From assembly GCA_963932545.1 (NCBI GenBank), contig CAWVRH010000001.1:1-64000 (forward strand): a stretch of DNA of 64,000 bases, written 5' to 3'. Numbering within the stretch: position 1 is the stretch's first letter; the number at the start of each line of letters is the position of its first letter. This document shows, in pieces, positions 26,667 to 35,424 of this stretch. Source of the DNA: UBA8337 sp963932545. GTDB taxonomy: Bacteria; Pseudomonadota; Alphaproteobacteria; RS24. A program made the position numbers and the translations under genes. Below the pieces are notes generated by a model. The model saw only the letters and a program-made list of their open reading frames with translations. It did no database searches and was not told the origin of the DNA.

Positions 26667-27888
26667 TGGTTCCACCAAAGCCAAAGCTATTGGAGAGAAC
26701 GGCCGAAACCTTTTTCTCTTGGGCCTTCAAAGGCACCAAATTAAGATTGGTTTCTGCGGATGGATTTTCCAGATTGAGAGTTGGTGGCACAACGCCATCG
26801 CGCATAGCCAATACGGAGAAAATCGCCTCAACCGAACCCGCCGCCCCTAGCAAATGGCCGATCGAAGATTTAGTCGATGACATCGCCAAATTGTCTGAAG
26901 CGCCACCGAACAAACGCTCGACCGCGCGCAATTCAATTTCGTCGCCCATCGGTGTCGATGTGCCGTGCGCGTTAATATATCCAATGTCTTCTGGCGCCAA
27001 TCCAGAGCGTTTCAAGGCGGCCTGCATGGCGCGAAAACCGCCCGAGCCATCTTCGGCTGGCGAGGTGATATGGTAGGCATCGCCCGACAAGCCGTAGCCA
27101 ACCACTTCTGCATACATAGTCGCGCCGCGCGCTTTGGCGTGTTCATATTCTTCCAGAACCACAATGCCCGCGCCTTCGCCCATCACAAAACCATCGCGGT
27201 CTTTATCATAGGGGCGCGAAGCTTTTTCCGGGGTGTCGTTAAAATGGGTAGACATCGCACGGCAGGCCACAAAGCCGGCCATGCCCAAAGGCGAGATAGC
27301 CCCTTCGGTGCCGCCTGCAACCATCACGTCGGCATCGTCAAACATAATCAACCGCGCCGCATCGCCAATGGCGTGCGCGCCAGTAGAACACGCCGTCACA
27401 ACCGCGTGATTAGGGCCCTTCAGGCCGTGTTTAATGGAAACTTGTCCGCCCGCTAAATTGATGAGCGAGCCCGGAATGAAAAACGGGCTGATTTTGCGAG
27501 GGCCTTTATCGCGCAAGGTATTGGCGGCGGTTTCGATACCTTGCAAGCCACCAATGCCTGCGCCAATGAGGACGCCGGTTCGGAATTGCTGTTCGTCGGT
27601 TTCTGCTTTATAGCCGCTGTCGGCGATCGCCATATCGGAGGCGGCCATGGCGTAAATAATAAAATCATCGACGCGGCGCTGATCTTTGGGCGCCATATAA
27701 AGGTCGGCGTTAAAGCCACCCTCGCTCTTGTCAATTTGGCAAGCAATCTGACAAGGCAAATCCGACGCGTCGAAATAATCAATAGTCCCTGCACCCGAGT
27801 GACCATCAAGGAGCCGTTTCCAGCTCTTCTCAATCGTCTCTCCAAGTGGGTTTACAGACCCAATTCCGGTAATAACGACGCGCCGCAT
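26635..27888 (-). CDS. fabF: 3-oxoacyl-ACP synthase II
   Basis: 417 residues. FabF elongates acyl-ACP by condensation with malonyl-ACP. The catalytic triad is visible: Cys in TACSTGAHAIGDA, His in INAHGTSTPMGD and His in SSIGHLLGAAGSVE; the glycine-rich NSFGFGGTNASLVF lies at the C-terminus. It follows acpP by 15 bp in a standard acpP-fabF pair. Confidence 0.97.
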   Translation of the reverse strand: MRRVVITGIGSVNPLGETIEKSWKRLLDGHSGAGTIDYFDASDLPCQIACQIDKSEGGFNADLYMAPKDQRRVDDFIIYAMAASDMAIADSGYKAETDEQQFRTGVLIGAGIGGLQGIETAANTLRDKGPRKISPFFIPGSLINLAGGQVSIKHGLKGPNHAVVTACSTGAHAIGDAARLIMFDDADVMVAGGTEGAISPLGMAGFVACRAMSTHFNDTPEKASRPYDKDRDGFVMGEGAGIVVLEEYEHAKARGATMYAEVVGYGLSGDAYHITSPAEDGSGGFRAMQAALKRSGLAPEDIGYINAHGTSTPMGDEIELRAVERLFGGASDNLAMSSTKSSIGHLLGAAGSVEAIFSVLAMRDGVVPPTLNLENPSAETNLNLVPLKAQEKKVSAVLSNSFGFGGTNASLVFKAVE

Positions 27889-27903
27889 TCTAATCAGTAT
27901 ACT

Positions 27904-28137
27904 TTAAGAAGCCTGGTCGATGAATTTCACTGCATCGGCAACTGTCAAAATAGTTTCAGCTGCGTCATCAGGAATTTCGATACCAAACTCTTCTTCAAAA
28001 GCCATCACCAGTTCAACCGTGTCTAGGCTATCGGCGCCCAAATCATCGATGAAGCTTGCGGCTTCGGTAACTTTATCGGCTTCTACGCCAAGGTTTTCGA
28101 CTACGATGTTTTTTACGCGTTCGACAGTATCGCTCAT
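27904..28137 (-). CDS. acpP: Acyl carrier protein
   Basis: 77 residues, acidic. The phosphopantetheine attachment site is Ser37 in LGADSLDTVELV. It carries growing acyl chains for FabD, FabG and FabF, whose genes surround it. A 140-bp gap separates it from fabG and could hold its own promoter, as expected for a highly expressed gene; I see no clear -35/-10 pair. Confidence 0.97.
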   Translation of the reverse strand: MSDTVERVKNIVVENLGVEADKVTEAASFIDDLGADSLDTVELVMAFEEEFGIEIPDDAAETILTVADAVKFIDQAS

Positions 28138-28277
28138 CTTAAGCTCCTTAAAAATGGCTGCATATTTGTAATAAAAGCAGCAAATTCCTCAAAAAATAGG
28201 CATGACTCCCATACCTGCAGTTTTCTCTAACACCCTTTACACACCATGTCTATGGTTCGGCGCCCTGAGAATAACCA

Positions 28278-29015
28278 CTAAATCATGGCCATGCCGCCGT
28301 TCACATGCAGCGTTTGTCCGGTGACATAAGCTGCCTCATCGCTGGCCAAATAAAGACACGCCGCTGCGATATCATTTCCCTCGCCCAAACGCCCTGCCGG
28401 GATAGCTTTCGTCAGCGCTTCTTTTTGCGCCTCTGGCAAATCATCGGTCATCGGCGTGGCAATAAATCCAGGGGCCACGCAATTGACGGTGATGCCGCGA
28501 CTGGCGACTTCTTGCGCCAAAGATTTCGACATACCAATCATGCCCGCTTTGGTAGCGGCATAATTGGCCTGCCCCGGATTACCGGTCACGCCCACAACGG
28601 AGGTAATGCCAATAATGCGCCCATGGCGGCGTTTCATCATGCCGCGCAAAGCCGCGCGAATAAGACGGAAGCTAGACGTCAAATTGACTTCTAAGACGAC
28701 ATCCCAATCTTCGTCTTTCATGCGCATCGCCAAACCGTCGCGCGTAATGCCGGCGTTGTTGACCAAGACATCCAAGCCGCCCATGGCTTCTTCGGCTTTG
28801 GCAGCTAAGTGAGCCGCGCCTTCGGCGGTCGATAGATCCGCGACCAATACGTGGGCGCCATCGCCCAGCTCATCGGCCAAGGCTTGCAGCACGCTTTCGC
28901 GGGTTCCAGCCAGTCCAACATTGGCGCCTGCCGCGTGCAGCGTGCGCGCAATTTGATTGCCGATGCCGCCAGAGGCGCCGGTTACCAGTGCGTTTTTTCC
29001 GCTTAAATCAAACAT
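28278..29015 (-). CDS. fabG: 3-oxoacyl-ACP reductase
   Basis: 245 residues, a classical short-chain dehydrogenase: TGASGGIGNQIA cofactor loop, NNAGITRDGLAMRM, catalytic Tyr-x-x-x-Lys in NYAATKAG and the C-terminal GGMAMI. FabG reduces 3-oxoacyl-ACP with NADPH. The NNAGITRD wording is typical of true FabG rather than of other members of the superfamily. It follows fabD by 11 bp. Confidence 0.95.
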   Translation of the reverse strand: MFDLSGKNALVTGASGGIGNQIARTLHAAGANVGLAGTRESVLQALADELGDGAHVLVADLSTAEGAAHLAAKAEEAMGGLDVLVNNAGITRDGLAMRMKDEDWDVVLEVNLTSSFRLIRAALRGMMKRRHGRIIGITSVVGVTGNPGQANYAATKAGMIGMSKSLAQEVASRGITVNCVAPGFIATPMTDDLPEAQKEALTKAIPAGRLGEGNDIAAACLYLASDEAAYVTGQTLHVNGGMAMI

Positions 29016-29026
29016 TCATCTCTCCC

Positions 29027-29962
29027 TTAATTTGCAAAACCTTGGATATCTTCAGGCGCATTCAAGGCCCGCGCCGTCAGGCGGTCGTCAATGCGACGCG
29101 CCATGCCGGTTAATACTTTTCCGGTGCCAATCTCTAACAATTCCGTGACCCCTTGATCGGCCGCCCAAATCATACTTTCGCGCCAGCGCACCGAGCCCGT
29201 TACCTGCTCGATAAGCAATTTACGAATAAGCTCTGGATCTTGCGTCGCCTCGGCCGTGACATTGGCAATTAGTGGCACGCTTGGCGCCTTGATATTTGTC
29301 TCGGCCAAAGCGGCGGCCATTTCATCGGCGGCGGGTTGCATCAGCGAACAATGAAACGGCGCACTGACGGGCAGGTTCATGGCGCGTTTGGCGCCTCGGA
29401 TTTTCGCTAACTCAATGGCGCGTTCCACCGCTTCCGCATGGCCAGAAATGACCACTTGGCCATTGGCATTATCATTGGCGGCAGCACAAACTTGTGTCTC
29501 CGAGGCGGCCTCTTTGGCTATCTCGACGACGACCAAAAATTCCAATCCCAAAAGCGCTGCCATGGCGCCCACACCCACCGGCACGGCACGCTGCATAGCT
29601 TGGCCGCGCAACTTCAAAAGCCGACTGGTGTCCACCAACTGCAAAGCGCCCGCTGCCGTCAGCGCTGCGTATTCGCCCAAACTATGACCTGCCACATAAG
29701 CGGCCGCGTCGGCCAGTTGCAGACCGCGCGCTTCCAACACGCGCATCACGGCCATGGAGACTGCCATTAAAGCTGGCTGCGCGTTTTCGGTGAGGGTGAG
29801 AGTTTCTTGCTGGCCGTTCCACATAATTTCGGAAAGGTTTTGGCCTAGCGCGGCGTCAACTTCGTCGAATACCGCTTTGGCTTCTGGATAGGTTTGCGCC
29901 AACACTTGGCCCATGCCAACGGTCTGGCTGCCTTGGCCTGGAAATACAAATGCTTGTGTCAT
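29027..29962 (-). CDS. fabD: Malonyl-CoA:ACP transacylase
   Basis: 311 residues. FabD loads malonate onto ACP. The N-terminal FVFPGQGSQTVGMG, the nucleophile serine in GHSLGEYAAL and the later PVSAPFHCSLM with the catalytic histidine are all there. It is the first gene of the leftward fatty-acid run and is divergent from rpsF. Confidence 0.96.
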   Translation of the reverse strand: MTQAFVFPGQGSQTVGMGQVLAQTYPEAKAVFDEVDAALGQNLSEIMWNGQQETLTLTENAQPALMAVSMAVMRVLEARGLQLADAAAYVAGHSLGEYAALTAAGALQLVDTSRLLKLRGQAMQRAVPVGVGAMAALLGLEFLVVVEIAKEAASETQVCAAANDNANGQVVISGHAEAVERAIELAKIRGAKRAMNLPVSAPFHCSLMQPAADEMAAALAETNIKAPSVPLIANVTAEATQDPELIRKLLIEQVTGSVRWRESMIWAADQGVTELLEIGTGKVLTGMARRIDDRLTARALNAPEDIQGFAN

Positions 29963-30278
29963 CGAATTACCCTCTCTTGGTCTTGCGTTATCTTTTCAGG
30001 CGATACGCCCTTGCCCTCTTATACTAGGTGTTTGCGCGCTGTGGGGACAGATTTTTACCCTCAAATCATCCTTGCCAAGCCTTGCCCGACATAGTATTAC
30101 CCGTTTTATTAAGTTTCGGTCGAAGGCTGAAAGGATGAAAACCTCTGATGGTCAGAAGGTTTAGGAATGGTCCGACATCCCGTGTCTTCGCTCTTGCGTA
30201 ACTTGTGAGCTTCTCCCAGTTTTTGGTAGATAAGGGCTCGCTAGGGGCTAGGCGCCGAACCCATGAAGGAGAGAAGCT
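29963..30278 (+). promoter_or_regulatory. Divergent fabD / rpsF control region with a possible S6:S18 leader
   Basis: This 316-bp gap has no gene. It must hold promoters for fabD (left) and rpsF (right); a TATACT hexamer at 30020-30025 is a possible -10 box for rpsF, but no good -35 box precedes it. Near rpsF, AGCTTCTC at 30208-30215 can pair with GAGAAGCT at 30271-30278, which lies between the AAGGA ribosome site and the ATG. An inner imperfect stem (GGGCTCG with CGAACCC) and a CCG just before the inner 3' arm lie in the loop. In several bacteria the S6:S18 complex binds a leader with an exposed CCG and represses rpsF; this match is inferred from shape only. Confidence 0.45.
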
Positions 30279-30731
30279 ATGGCTCTATATGAGCACGTGT
30301 TTATTGCACGCCAAGATATTTCTTCGCAGCAAGTAGAAGGTCTCATCGATATGATGCAGGCTGTGCTGGAAGAAAATGACGGCAAAATTACCAAAATCGA
30401 ATATTGGGGTTTGAAATCACTCGCATACCGCGTGAAGAAAAACCGCAAAGGTCATTATTCCTTGCTGAACATTGACGCGAGCCACGCAGCCGTTGCTGAG
30501 TTGGAGCGTCGTATCAGCCTGAACGATGACATCATTCGTTCCATGACCCTGCGGGTCGATGAGCATGAGGCCGATGACTCGGTTCAAATGCGTAACAAAA
30601 ACCGCGACGAACGTCGCGGTTCGCGTCGTGAAGATGGTGGCGATCGCCGCCGTGATGATCGCCCTCGTGAGGATCGTCCCCGTGACGACAAGCCCCGCGA
30701 AAGTAAACCAAGCGAAGGAGAGGCATCATGA
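30279..30731 (+). CDS. rpsF: 30S ribosomal protein S6
   Basis: 150 residues, longer than the roughly 100-residue core. The core MALYEHVFIARQDISSQQVE and KIEYWGLKSLAYRVKKNRKGHY is well conserved. The C-terminal 45 residues are an extremely charged Arg/Asp/Glu-rich tail, likely disordered; such tails are common in alphaproteobacteria. S6 binds the central domain of 16S rRNA together with S18, whose gene overlaps its stop by 4 bases. Confidence 0.96.
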   Translation: MALYEHVFIARQDISSQQVEGLIDMMQAVLEENDGKITKIEYWGLKSLAYRVKKNRKGHYSLLNIDASHAAVAELERRISLNDDIIRSMTLRVDEHEADDSVQMRNKNRDERRGSRREDGGDRRRDDRPREDRPRDDKPRESKPSEGEAS

Positions 30732-30964
30732 GCCAAGGACGCCGCCCATTTGGACGCCGCAAGAAGTCTTGCCCGTTTTCAGGAACCAACGCACCGGTTA
30801 TCGATTATAAAGATACCCGCCTTCTGCAACGTTATGTTTCAGAACGCGGTAAAATCGTACCTCGTCGCATCACGGCTGTTTCTTCCAAGAAACAACGCGA
30901 GCTGGCCCGCGCTATCAAGCGCTCCCGCTTCTTGTCTTTGATGCCATATACGGTTGATCAGTAG
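30728..30964 (+). CDS. rpsR: 30S ribosomal protein S18
   Basis: 78 residues with the S18 core IDYKDTRLLQRYVSERGKIVPRR and KKQRELARAIKRSRFLSLMPY. It forms a heterodimer with S6 on the platform of the small subunit. The ATG overlaps the rpsF stop (ATGA) and a GGAGAGG ribosome site lies inside rpsF. Confidence 0.97.
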   Translation: MSQGRRPFGRRKKSCPFSGTNAPVIDYKDTRLLQRYVSERGKIVPRRITAVSSKKQRELARAIKRSRFLSLMPYTVDQ

Positions 30965-30991
30965 GCCTTTCGGCAGGAGTGCGGCAAGCTT

Positions 30992-31942
30992 ATGACGCAA
31001 GCCCTGCTATTGAGAATAACTGTGGCGGCGACGAGCGCATTTGTGCTGTTCGCCGCCATATTTACTTTGCCCTTCGCCGCCCTGCCGATGGCTTATGTTG
31101 GGCTGGCCTATGGCGCCACCCAAGCCGCACTGGTGGCAGGCGTTACGCTGCTAATAACCGGCATCATTTTAGGCCCACCGCTGGCCATTACTCTCCTCAT
31201 CGTATTTTTGCTGCCGACCTATATCTTGGTTCGCCAAGCCCTGTTGTCGCGCGCGCAGGTGGCTAACGAAGAGGATGCGCCGACGTTTGTTTTCTATCCT
31301 TTACGAAACCTTATTCTCCTAACCTTAGCCGTCAGTGCTTTGGGAACGGTCGTAGCGTTTTTAACGCTCGGCGGAACGGCTGGCCTGCCGCAGTCGCTGG
31401 CCAATGCCCTCATGGCATCGGCGGCAATTAGCAGCACCCTATCCAGTGTGTATCAAATATCGTCGCCGGAAGAGTTTCTGCACTTGGCCAATTTGATGCT
31501 CATCGCCAGTTTTGCGACTTGGCCTTTATTGGTGCTAGGCAATGCCCAAGCCGCCCAAGGCATATTGGTAAAACAAGGCAAAAACCTGCGCCCAGCCAAT
31601 GATTACCAAACCCTAAGTTTGCCGCCAAGCTTGGCGCTGGTCTTCGCGGGGCTGTTGAGTTTGTCCTTGGTAACCGATGGATGGGTCTCGACCCTCGCTG
31701 CCGCTTTGGCGGCTGTGGTGTTGGCTGCGTATTTTCTATTGGGTTTAGCCATTATTCATGCTATCTCCCGCAACTGGAACGGGCGTGTGCTGATTTTGGC
31801 GACGCTTTATTTCTTACTTTTCGTGATGGCCTGGGTGAGTATCCCCGTCAGCCTAATGGGACTGTTGGATGCCCGCCTCGATTTTCGAGGCTTGCGAAAA
31901 CACCCTGACAAGCCGTCTAATTCTACTGGGGACAAGGAGTAA
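30992..31942 (+). CDS. DUF2232 multi-spanning membrane protein
   Basis: 316 residues with about eight hydrophobic segments spread over the whole length and short loops. It has the family features of DUF2232/YybS-like proteins, which are encoded between rpsR and rplI in many alphaproteobacteria. The function is unknown. An AGGAG ribosome site lies 12 bases before the ATG, and rplI starts 5 bp after the stop, so it is part of the ribosomal operon. Confidence 0.8.
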   Translation: MTQALLLRITVAATSAFVLFAAIFTLPFAALPMAYVGLAYGATQAALVAGVTLLITGIILGPPLAITLLIVFLLPTYILVRQALLSRAQVANEEDAPTFVFYPLRNLILLTLAVSALGTVVAFLTLGGTAGLPQSLANALMASAAISSTLSSVYQISSPEEFLHLANLMLIASFATWPLLVLGNAQAAQGILVKQGKNLRPANDYQTLSLPPSLALVFAGLLSLSLVTDGWVSTLAAALAAVVLAAYFLLGLAIIHAISRNWNGRVLILATLYFLLFVMAWVSIPVSLMGLLDARLDFRGLRKHPDKPSNSTGDKE

Positions 31943-31947
31943 CTACC

Positions 31948-32655
31948 ATGCAAGTTGTATTGCTAGAGCGCATTGCAAAGCTAGGCCAAATGGGCGACGT
32001 CGTAACTGTAAAAGACGGCTATGCTCGTAATTTCCTACTTCCACAGGGCAAAGCCCTTCGCGCCAATAAATCAAATCTCGAGCGTTTCGAACAAGACCGC
32101 GCGCAATTAGAAGCCCGCAATTTGGAACGCAAACAAGATGCCACAGCCGTAAACGCCAAACTCGACGGACAGACTTTCGTGGTCATTCGTTCGTCTGGCG
32201 ACACCGGCCAGCTTTACGGTTCTGTCTCCCCGCGTGACATTTCTGATTTGCTTAGCGCAGGTGGTTTTGACACAGCCCGCAATCAGGTTGTCTTGAGCCA
32301 GCCGATCAAAAATCTTGGTCTGCATACCGTTGCCGTTATTTTGCACCCTGAGGTTACCTCGAGTGTCATCGTCAACGTAGCCCGCACAGAAGATGAAGCC
32401 GAGCGCCAAGCTGCCGGCGAAGATGTGACAGGCGAACAGCAAGAAGATGAAGCCGCTATGGACTTGGATGCCGTGTTCGAAGAAGGCGCCAACGCTGATA
32501 TTTCTGACGACGATGCAGAAGACACAGCCGAAGAAGCTGCCGAAGAGGCTACCGACGAAGTTGCCGAAGCTCCTGCCGAAGAAGCCGAAACAGAAGAAGT
32601 CTCGGAAGAAACAGCAGATAGTGAAGACGACGCTGAGGAAGCCTCGAAAGATTAA
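31948..32655 (+). CDS. rplI: 50S ribosomal protein L9 with acidic C-terminal extension
   Basis: 235 residues. The first 150 or so are normal L9: the N-terminal rRNA-binding signature GDVVTVKDGYARNFLLPQGKA and the C-terminal domain ending VIVNVARTEDEAE. The last 80-85 residues are almost only Glu, Asp, Ala and a few Ser/Thr. Short acidic tails exist on L9 in this class, but this one is long. L9 bridges ribosomes and affects frame maintenance. An intrinsic terminator follows. Confidence 0.95.
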   Translation: MQVVLLERIAKLGQMGDVVTVKDGYARNFLLPQGKALRANKSNLERFEQDRAQLEARNLERKQDATAVNAKLDGQTFVVIRSSGDTGQLYGSVSPRDISDLLSAGGFDTARNQVVLSQPIKNLGLHTVAVILHPEVTSSVIVNVARTEDEAERQAAGEDVTGEQQEDEAAMDLDAVFEEGANADISDDDAEDTAEEAAEEATDEVAEAPAEEAETEEVSEETADSEDDAEEASKD

Positions 32656-32679
32656 TTCGAGTTTTCCCCGTAATTAACA

Positions 32680-32717
32680 GGCTCGCCGGAAAGTTTTTTT
32701 CGGCGGGCCTTTTTTTA
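32680..32717 (+). terminator. Intrinsic terminator after rplI
   Basis: GGCTCGCCG at 32680-32688 pairs with CGGCGGGCC at 32701-32709 (9 bp, one G-U), with a 12-nt loop, followed by seven T. It closes the rpsF-rpsR-DUF2232-rplI operon 25 bp after the rplI stop and just before dnaB. Confidence 0.88.
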
Positions 32718-32755
32718 TCTGGTCGGCTTTGACCAGTGTGTCTAATGTCGCCTTT

Positions 32756-34282
32756 ATGGAAACTTTAGACACACTCGAAAATCCCGCCCCCGTTTTAGCA
32801 ACGATCTCTGAAAACGAGAGTTTTAAATCGCTGCCGCACAATATTGAAGCCGAGCAAGGCCTCTTAGGCGCGCTGCTAATCAATAATGACTCGCTTGACC
32901 AAGTGGCTAATTTTCTGAAGCCTGATTATTTTTTCGACCCCGTGCATCAGCGCATTTATGAAGCCGTCTCTAAGCTCATCGGGAATGGCAATCTGGCCTC
33001 TCCGGTCACGCTGAAAACCTATCTTGAAATGGATGACGGACTGATTGCGCTCGGCGGTGTCGGTTATTTGGCGCGTTTGGCGTCCAATGCCACCACCATC
33101 GCCAATGCCAAACAATACGGCCAAACCATTTACGATCTAGCTATCCGCCGCCAGCTTATTCTGGTTGGGCAAGAAATGGTGGCCGATGCCTATGATGGCG
33201 ACATTGACCAAAACCCCAATATGCAAATCGATAAAGCCGAACAGTCGCTTTATTCCATCGCCGAAAAAGGTACGCATAACGCGGGCTTTATGAATTTTGA
33301 CCACTCCCTGACAGGCGCCATTGAAATGGCCGAAAAAGCCTATCAGCGCGAGGGCAATTTATCGGGCGTCTCGACGGGCTTTACCGGCTTGGACGATATG
33401 CTGGGCGGTTTGCAAGACAGTGACTTGCTCATTCTGGCGGGTCGTCCCGCTATGGGCAAAACCGCGCTGGCCACTAATATCGCTTTCACCATCGCGCATA
33501 ATTACATGAAGGCCAAACAAAGCGGCAATGTCGAAACCCAATCAGACGGCTCCATTAAAGTAAATGACGGCGGCGTCGTTGGTTTCTTCTCGCTCGAGAT
33601 GGCGGCCGAACAGCTCGCGACACGTATGTTGGCCGAGCAAGCTGGCGTCTCGTCTTCCAATATCCGCAAGGGCGATATCCACGAAGATGAGTATACGCGT
33701 CTGGTAAACTCGGCGCGTAACTTGCAAGACGCGCCTTTGTTCATTGACCACACGGGCGCCATTCCTATGGGCACCTTGGCAGCGCGCGCGCGGCGCTTGA
33801 AGCGCCAACATGGGCTGGGGCTGATTGTTATCGATTACTTGCAGCTGGTTCGGGCTGGCAATCAGCGCGATGGCCGCGTGCAAGAGGTAAGTGAAATCAC
33901 CCAAGGACTGAAAGCCTTGGCAAAAGAATTAAACGTGCCGGTGCTGGCTTTATCTCAGCTCTCTCGGCAAGTGGAATCGCGCGACGATAAACGCCCGCAG
34001 CTTTCTGACTTGCGCGAGTCTGGCTCCATTGAGCAAGATGCGGATATTGTAATGTTCGTGTATCGCGAGCCCTATTACTTGATGCGCGAAAAACCCATGG
34101 AAGGAACCGAAGAGTTTGTTCTATGGCAAGAACGGATGAATGCGGTGGATGGAACGGCGGAAGTGATTGTCGGTAAAAACCGTCACGGCCCCGTGGGCAC
34201 GGCGCGCATGGCCTTTGAAGACCGCTTCACCCGCTTCACCGACCTCGCAGACGATGAACGAACACCGGAGCGTTTTGACTAA
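32756..34282 (+). CDS. dnaB: Replicative DNA helicase DnaB
   Basis: 508 residues from the ATG at 32756; a TTG 27 bp upstream is in frame but less likely. The N-terminal domain begins LPHNIEAEQGLLGALL, and the RecA-like motor has Walker A GRPAMGKTALA, Walker B LIVIDYLQLV and the QLSRQVESRDDKRPQLSDLRESGSIEQDAD region. A Ser/Gly/Asn-rich insert after the Walker A helix (about residues 244-263) is too short to be an intein. The hexamer unwinds DNA at the fork. alr follows with no gap. Confidence 0.96.
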   Translation: METLDTLENPAPVLATISENESFKSLPHNIEAEQGLLGALLINNDSLDQVANFLKPDYFFDPVHQRIYEAVSKLIGNGNLASPVTLKTYLEMDDGLIALGGVGYLARLASNATTIANAKQYGQTIYDLAIRRQLILVGQEMVADAYDGDIDQNPNMQIDKAEQSLYSIAEKGTHNAGFMNFDHSLTGAIEMAEKAYQREGNLSGVSTGFTGLDDMLGGLQDSDLLILAGRPAMGKTALATNIAFTIAHNYMKAKQSGNVETQSDGSIKVNDGGVVGFFSLEMAAEQLATRMLAEQAGVSSSNIRKGDIHEDEYTRLVNSARNLQDAPLFIDHTGAIPMGTLAARARRLKRQHGLGLIVIDYLQLVRAGNQRDGRVQEVSEITQGLKALAKELNVPVLALSQLSRQVESRDDKRPQLSDLRESGSIEQDADIVMFVYREPYYLMREKPMEGTEEFVLWQERMNAVDGTAEVIVGKNRHGPVGTARMAFEDRFTRFTDLADDERTPERFD

Positions 34283-35404
34283 ATGACTTATTCGGATACG
34301 GCTGTTTTAACAATCGACTTAGCGGCGCTGACGCAGAATTATCACGCCATGAAAGCCGCCGCCCCAGGCGCCCAAACAGCCGCGGTCGTAAAAGCCAACG
34401 CCTATGGTTTGGGGCTAGAGCCCGTGGTCAAAACTTTACACGCAGCCGGATGCACAAATTTTTTCGTGGCCTTAGCCGAAGAGGGCGTCGAGCTGAGAGC
34501 GCTTGCGCCCGATGCGATTATTTACGTTTTAAACGGACTGCCGATAGGCGCGGCCGCCGATTTTGCTTTGCATGAATTGCGCCCCTGCCTAACGAGCCCA
34601 GAGCAAATGTTGGAGTGGCAAGACTACTGCCAAAACCAAGCCAAGGCGGCCTTGCCCGCTTGTCTATTTGTCGACACAGGGTTTCACCGCCTCGGGTTGA
34701 GCCAGAACCAAGTTGCGGATTTAGCCGACACGCCCTCGGCGTTTGACGGCTGGGAGCTATGCCTCATCGCCAGCCATTTGGCTTGCGCCGATGCCCCCGA
34801 CCACCCGATGAATGCCAGTCAATTAGAAGCTTTCCGTTTTGCCCTGTCGCTTCTGCCCAAAGCGCCCGCCTCGCTGGCCAACTCTGGCGGCGTGAGGATG
34901 GGCGAGGCCTATCATTTCGATATGGTTCGCACAGGCACAATGATTTATGGCGGCTCGGCCACCGGACGGGTGGAAGATGCCCTGGCCCCCGTCACTTGTT
35001 TGCGCGCGCCCCTATTGCAAATCCGCCAGCTATCGGCGGGCGATAGCATTGGCTATGGCGCCACCTTCACGGCCTCGCGCGAGATGACCATTGGTCTTGT
35101 CAGCCTCGGCTATGGCGATGGGTTGAGCCGTTATTTCAGCGGTAAAAGCGGCGCTCCCAGCCCCGCGCATCTCATGCTAAATGGTCAGCCGACGCCCTTA
35201 GTTGGGCGCGTTTCGATGGATAGTCTGGCCATTGATATGACCGATTTACCCGCCAGTTTGCGAGCCGAAGCCAAAATCGGCGACATGGTAGAAGTTTTCG
35301 GGCCAAATAATCCGATAGATCGACTTGCCATGCAGGGGCAAACCATCTCATATGAGCTACTCACGGCACTCGGAACCCGCTATAAGAGAGTGTATAGCGA
35401 CTAG
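34283..35404 (+). CDS. alr: Alanine racemase
   Basis: 373 residues. It converts L-alanine to D-alanine for peptidoglycan. The PLP lysine is in AAVVKANAYGLGLE near residue 38, and the catalytic tyrosine of the other face is in SIGYGATFTASRE; GRVSMDSLAIDMT is also conserved. The ATG directly follows the dnaB stop. dnaB-alr linkage is common in proteobacteria. Confidence 0.95.
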   Translation: MTYSDTAVLTIDLAALTQNYHAMKAAAPGAQTAAVVKANAYGLGLEPVVKTLHAAGCTNFFVALAEEGVELRALAPDAIIYVLNGLPIGAAADFALHELRPCLTSPEQMLEWQDYCQNQAKAALPACLFVDTGFHRLGLSQNQVADLADTPSAFDGWELCLIASHLACADAPDHPMNASQLEAFRFALSLLPKAPASLANSGGVRMGEAYHFDMVRTGTMIYGGSATGRVEDALAPVTCLRAPLLQIRQLSAGDSIGYGATFTASREMTIGLVSLGYGDGLSRYFSGKSGAPSPAHLMLNGQPTPLVGRVSMDSLAIDMTDLPASLRAEAKIGDMVEVFGPNNPIDRLAMQGQTISYELLTALGTRYKRVYSD

Positions 35405-35424
35405 CGACTTCACAGGAGAGCGTT

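Noticed and set aside
33500..33560. Intein or insertion in dnaB
   Set aside because: The extra segment after the Walker A helix is only about 20 residues, with no splicing motifs.
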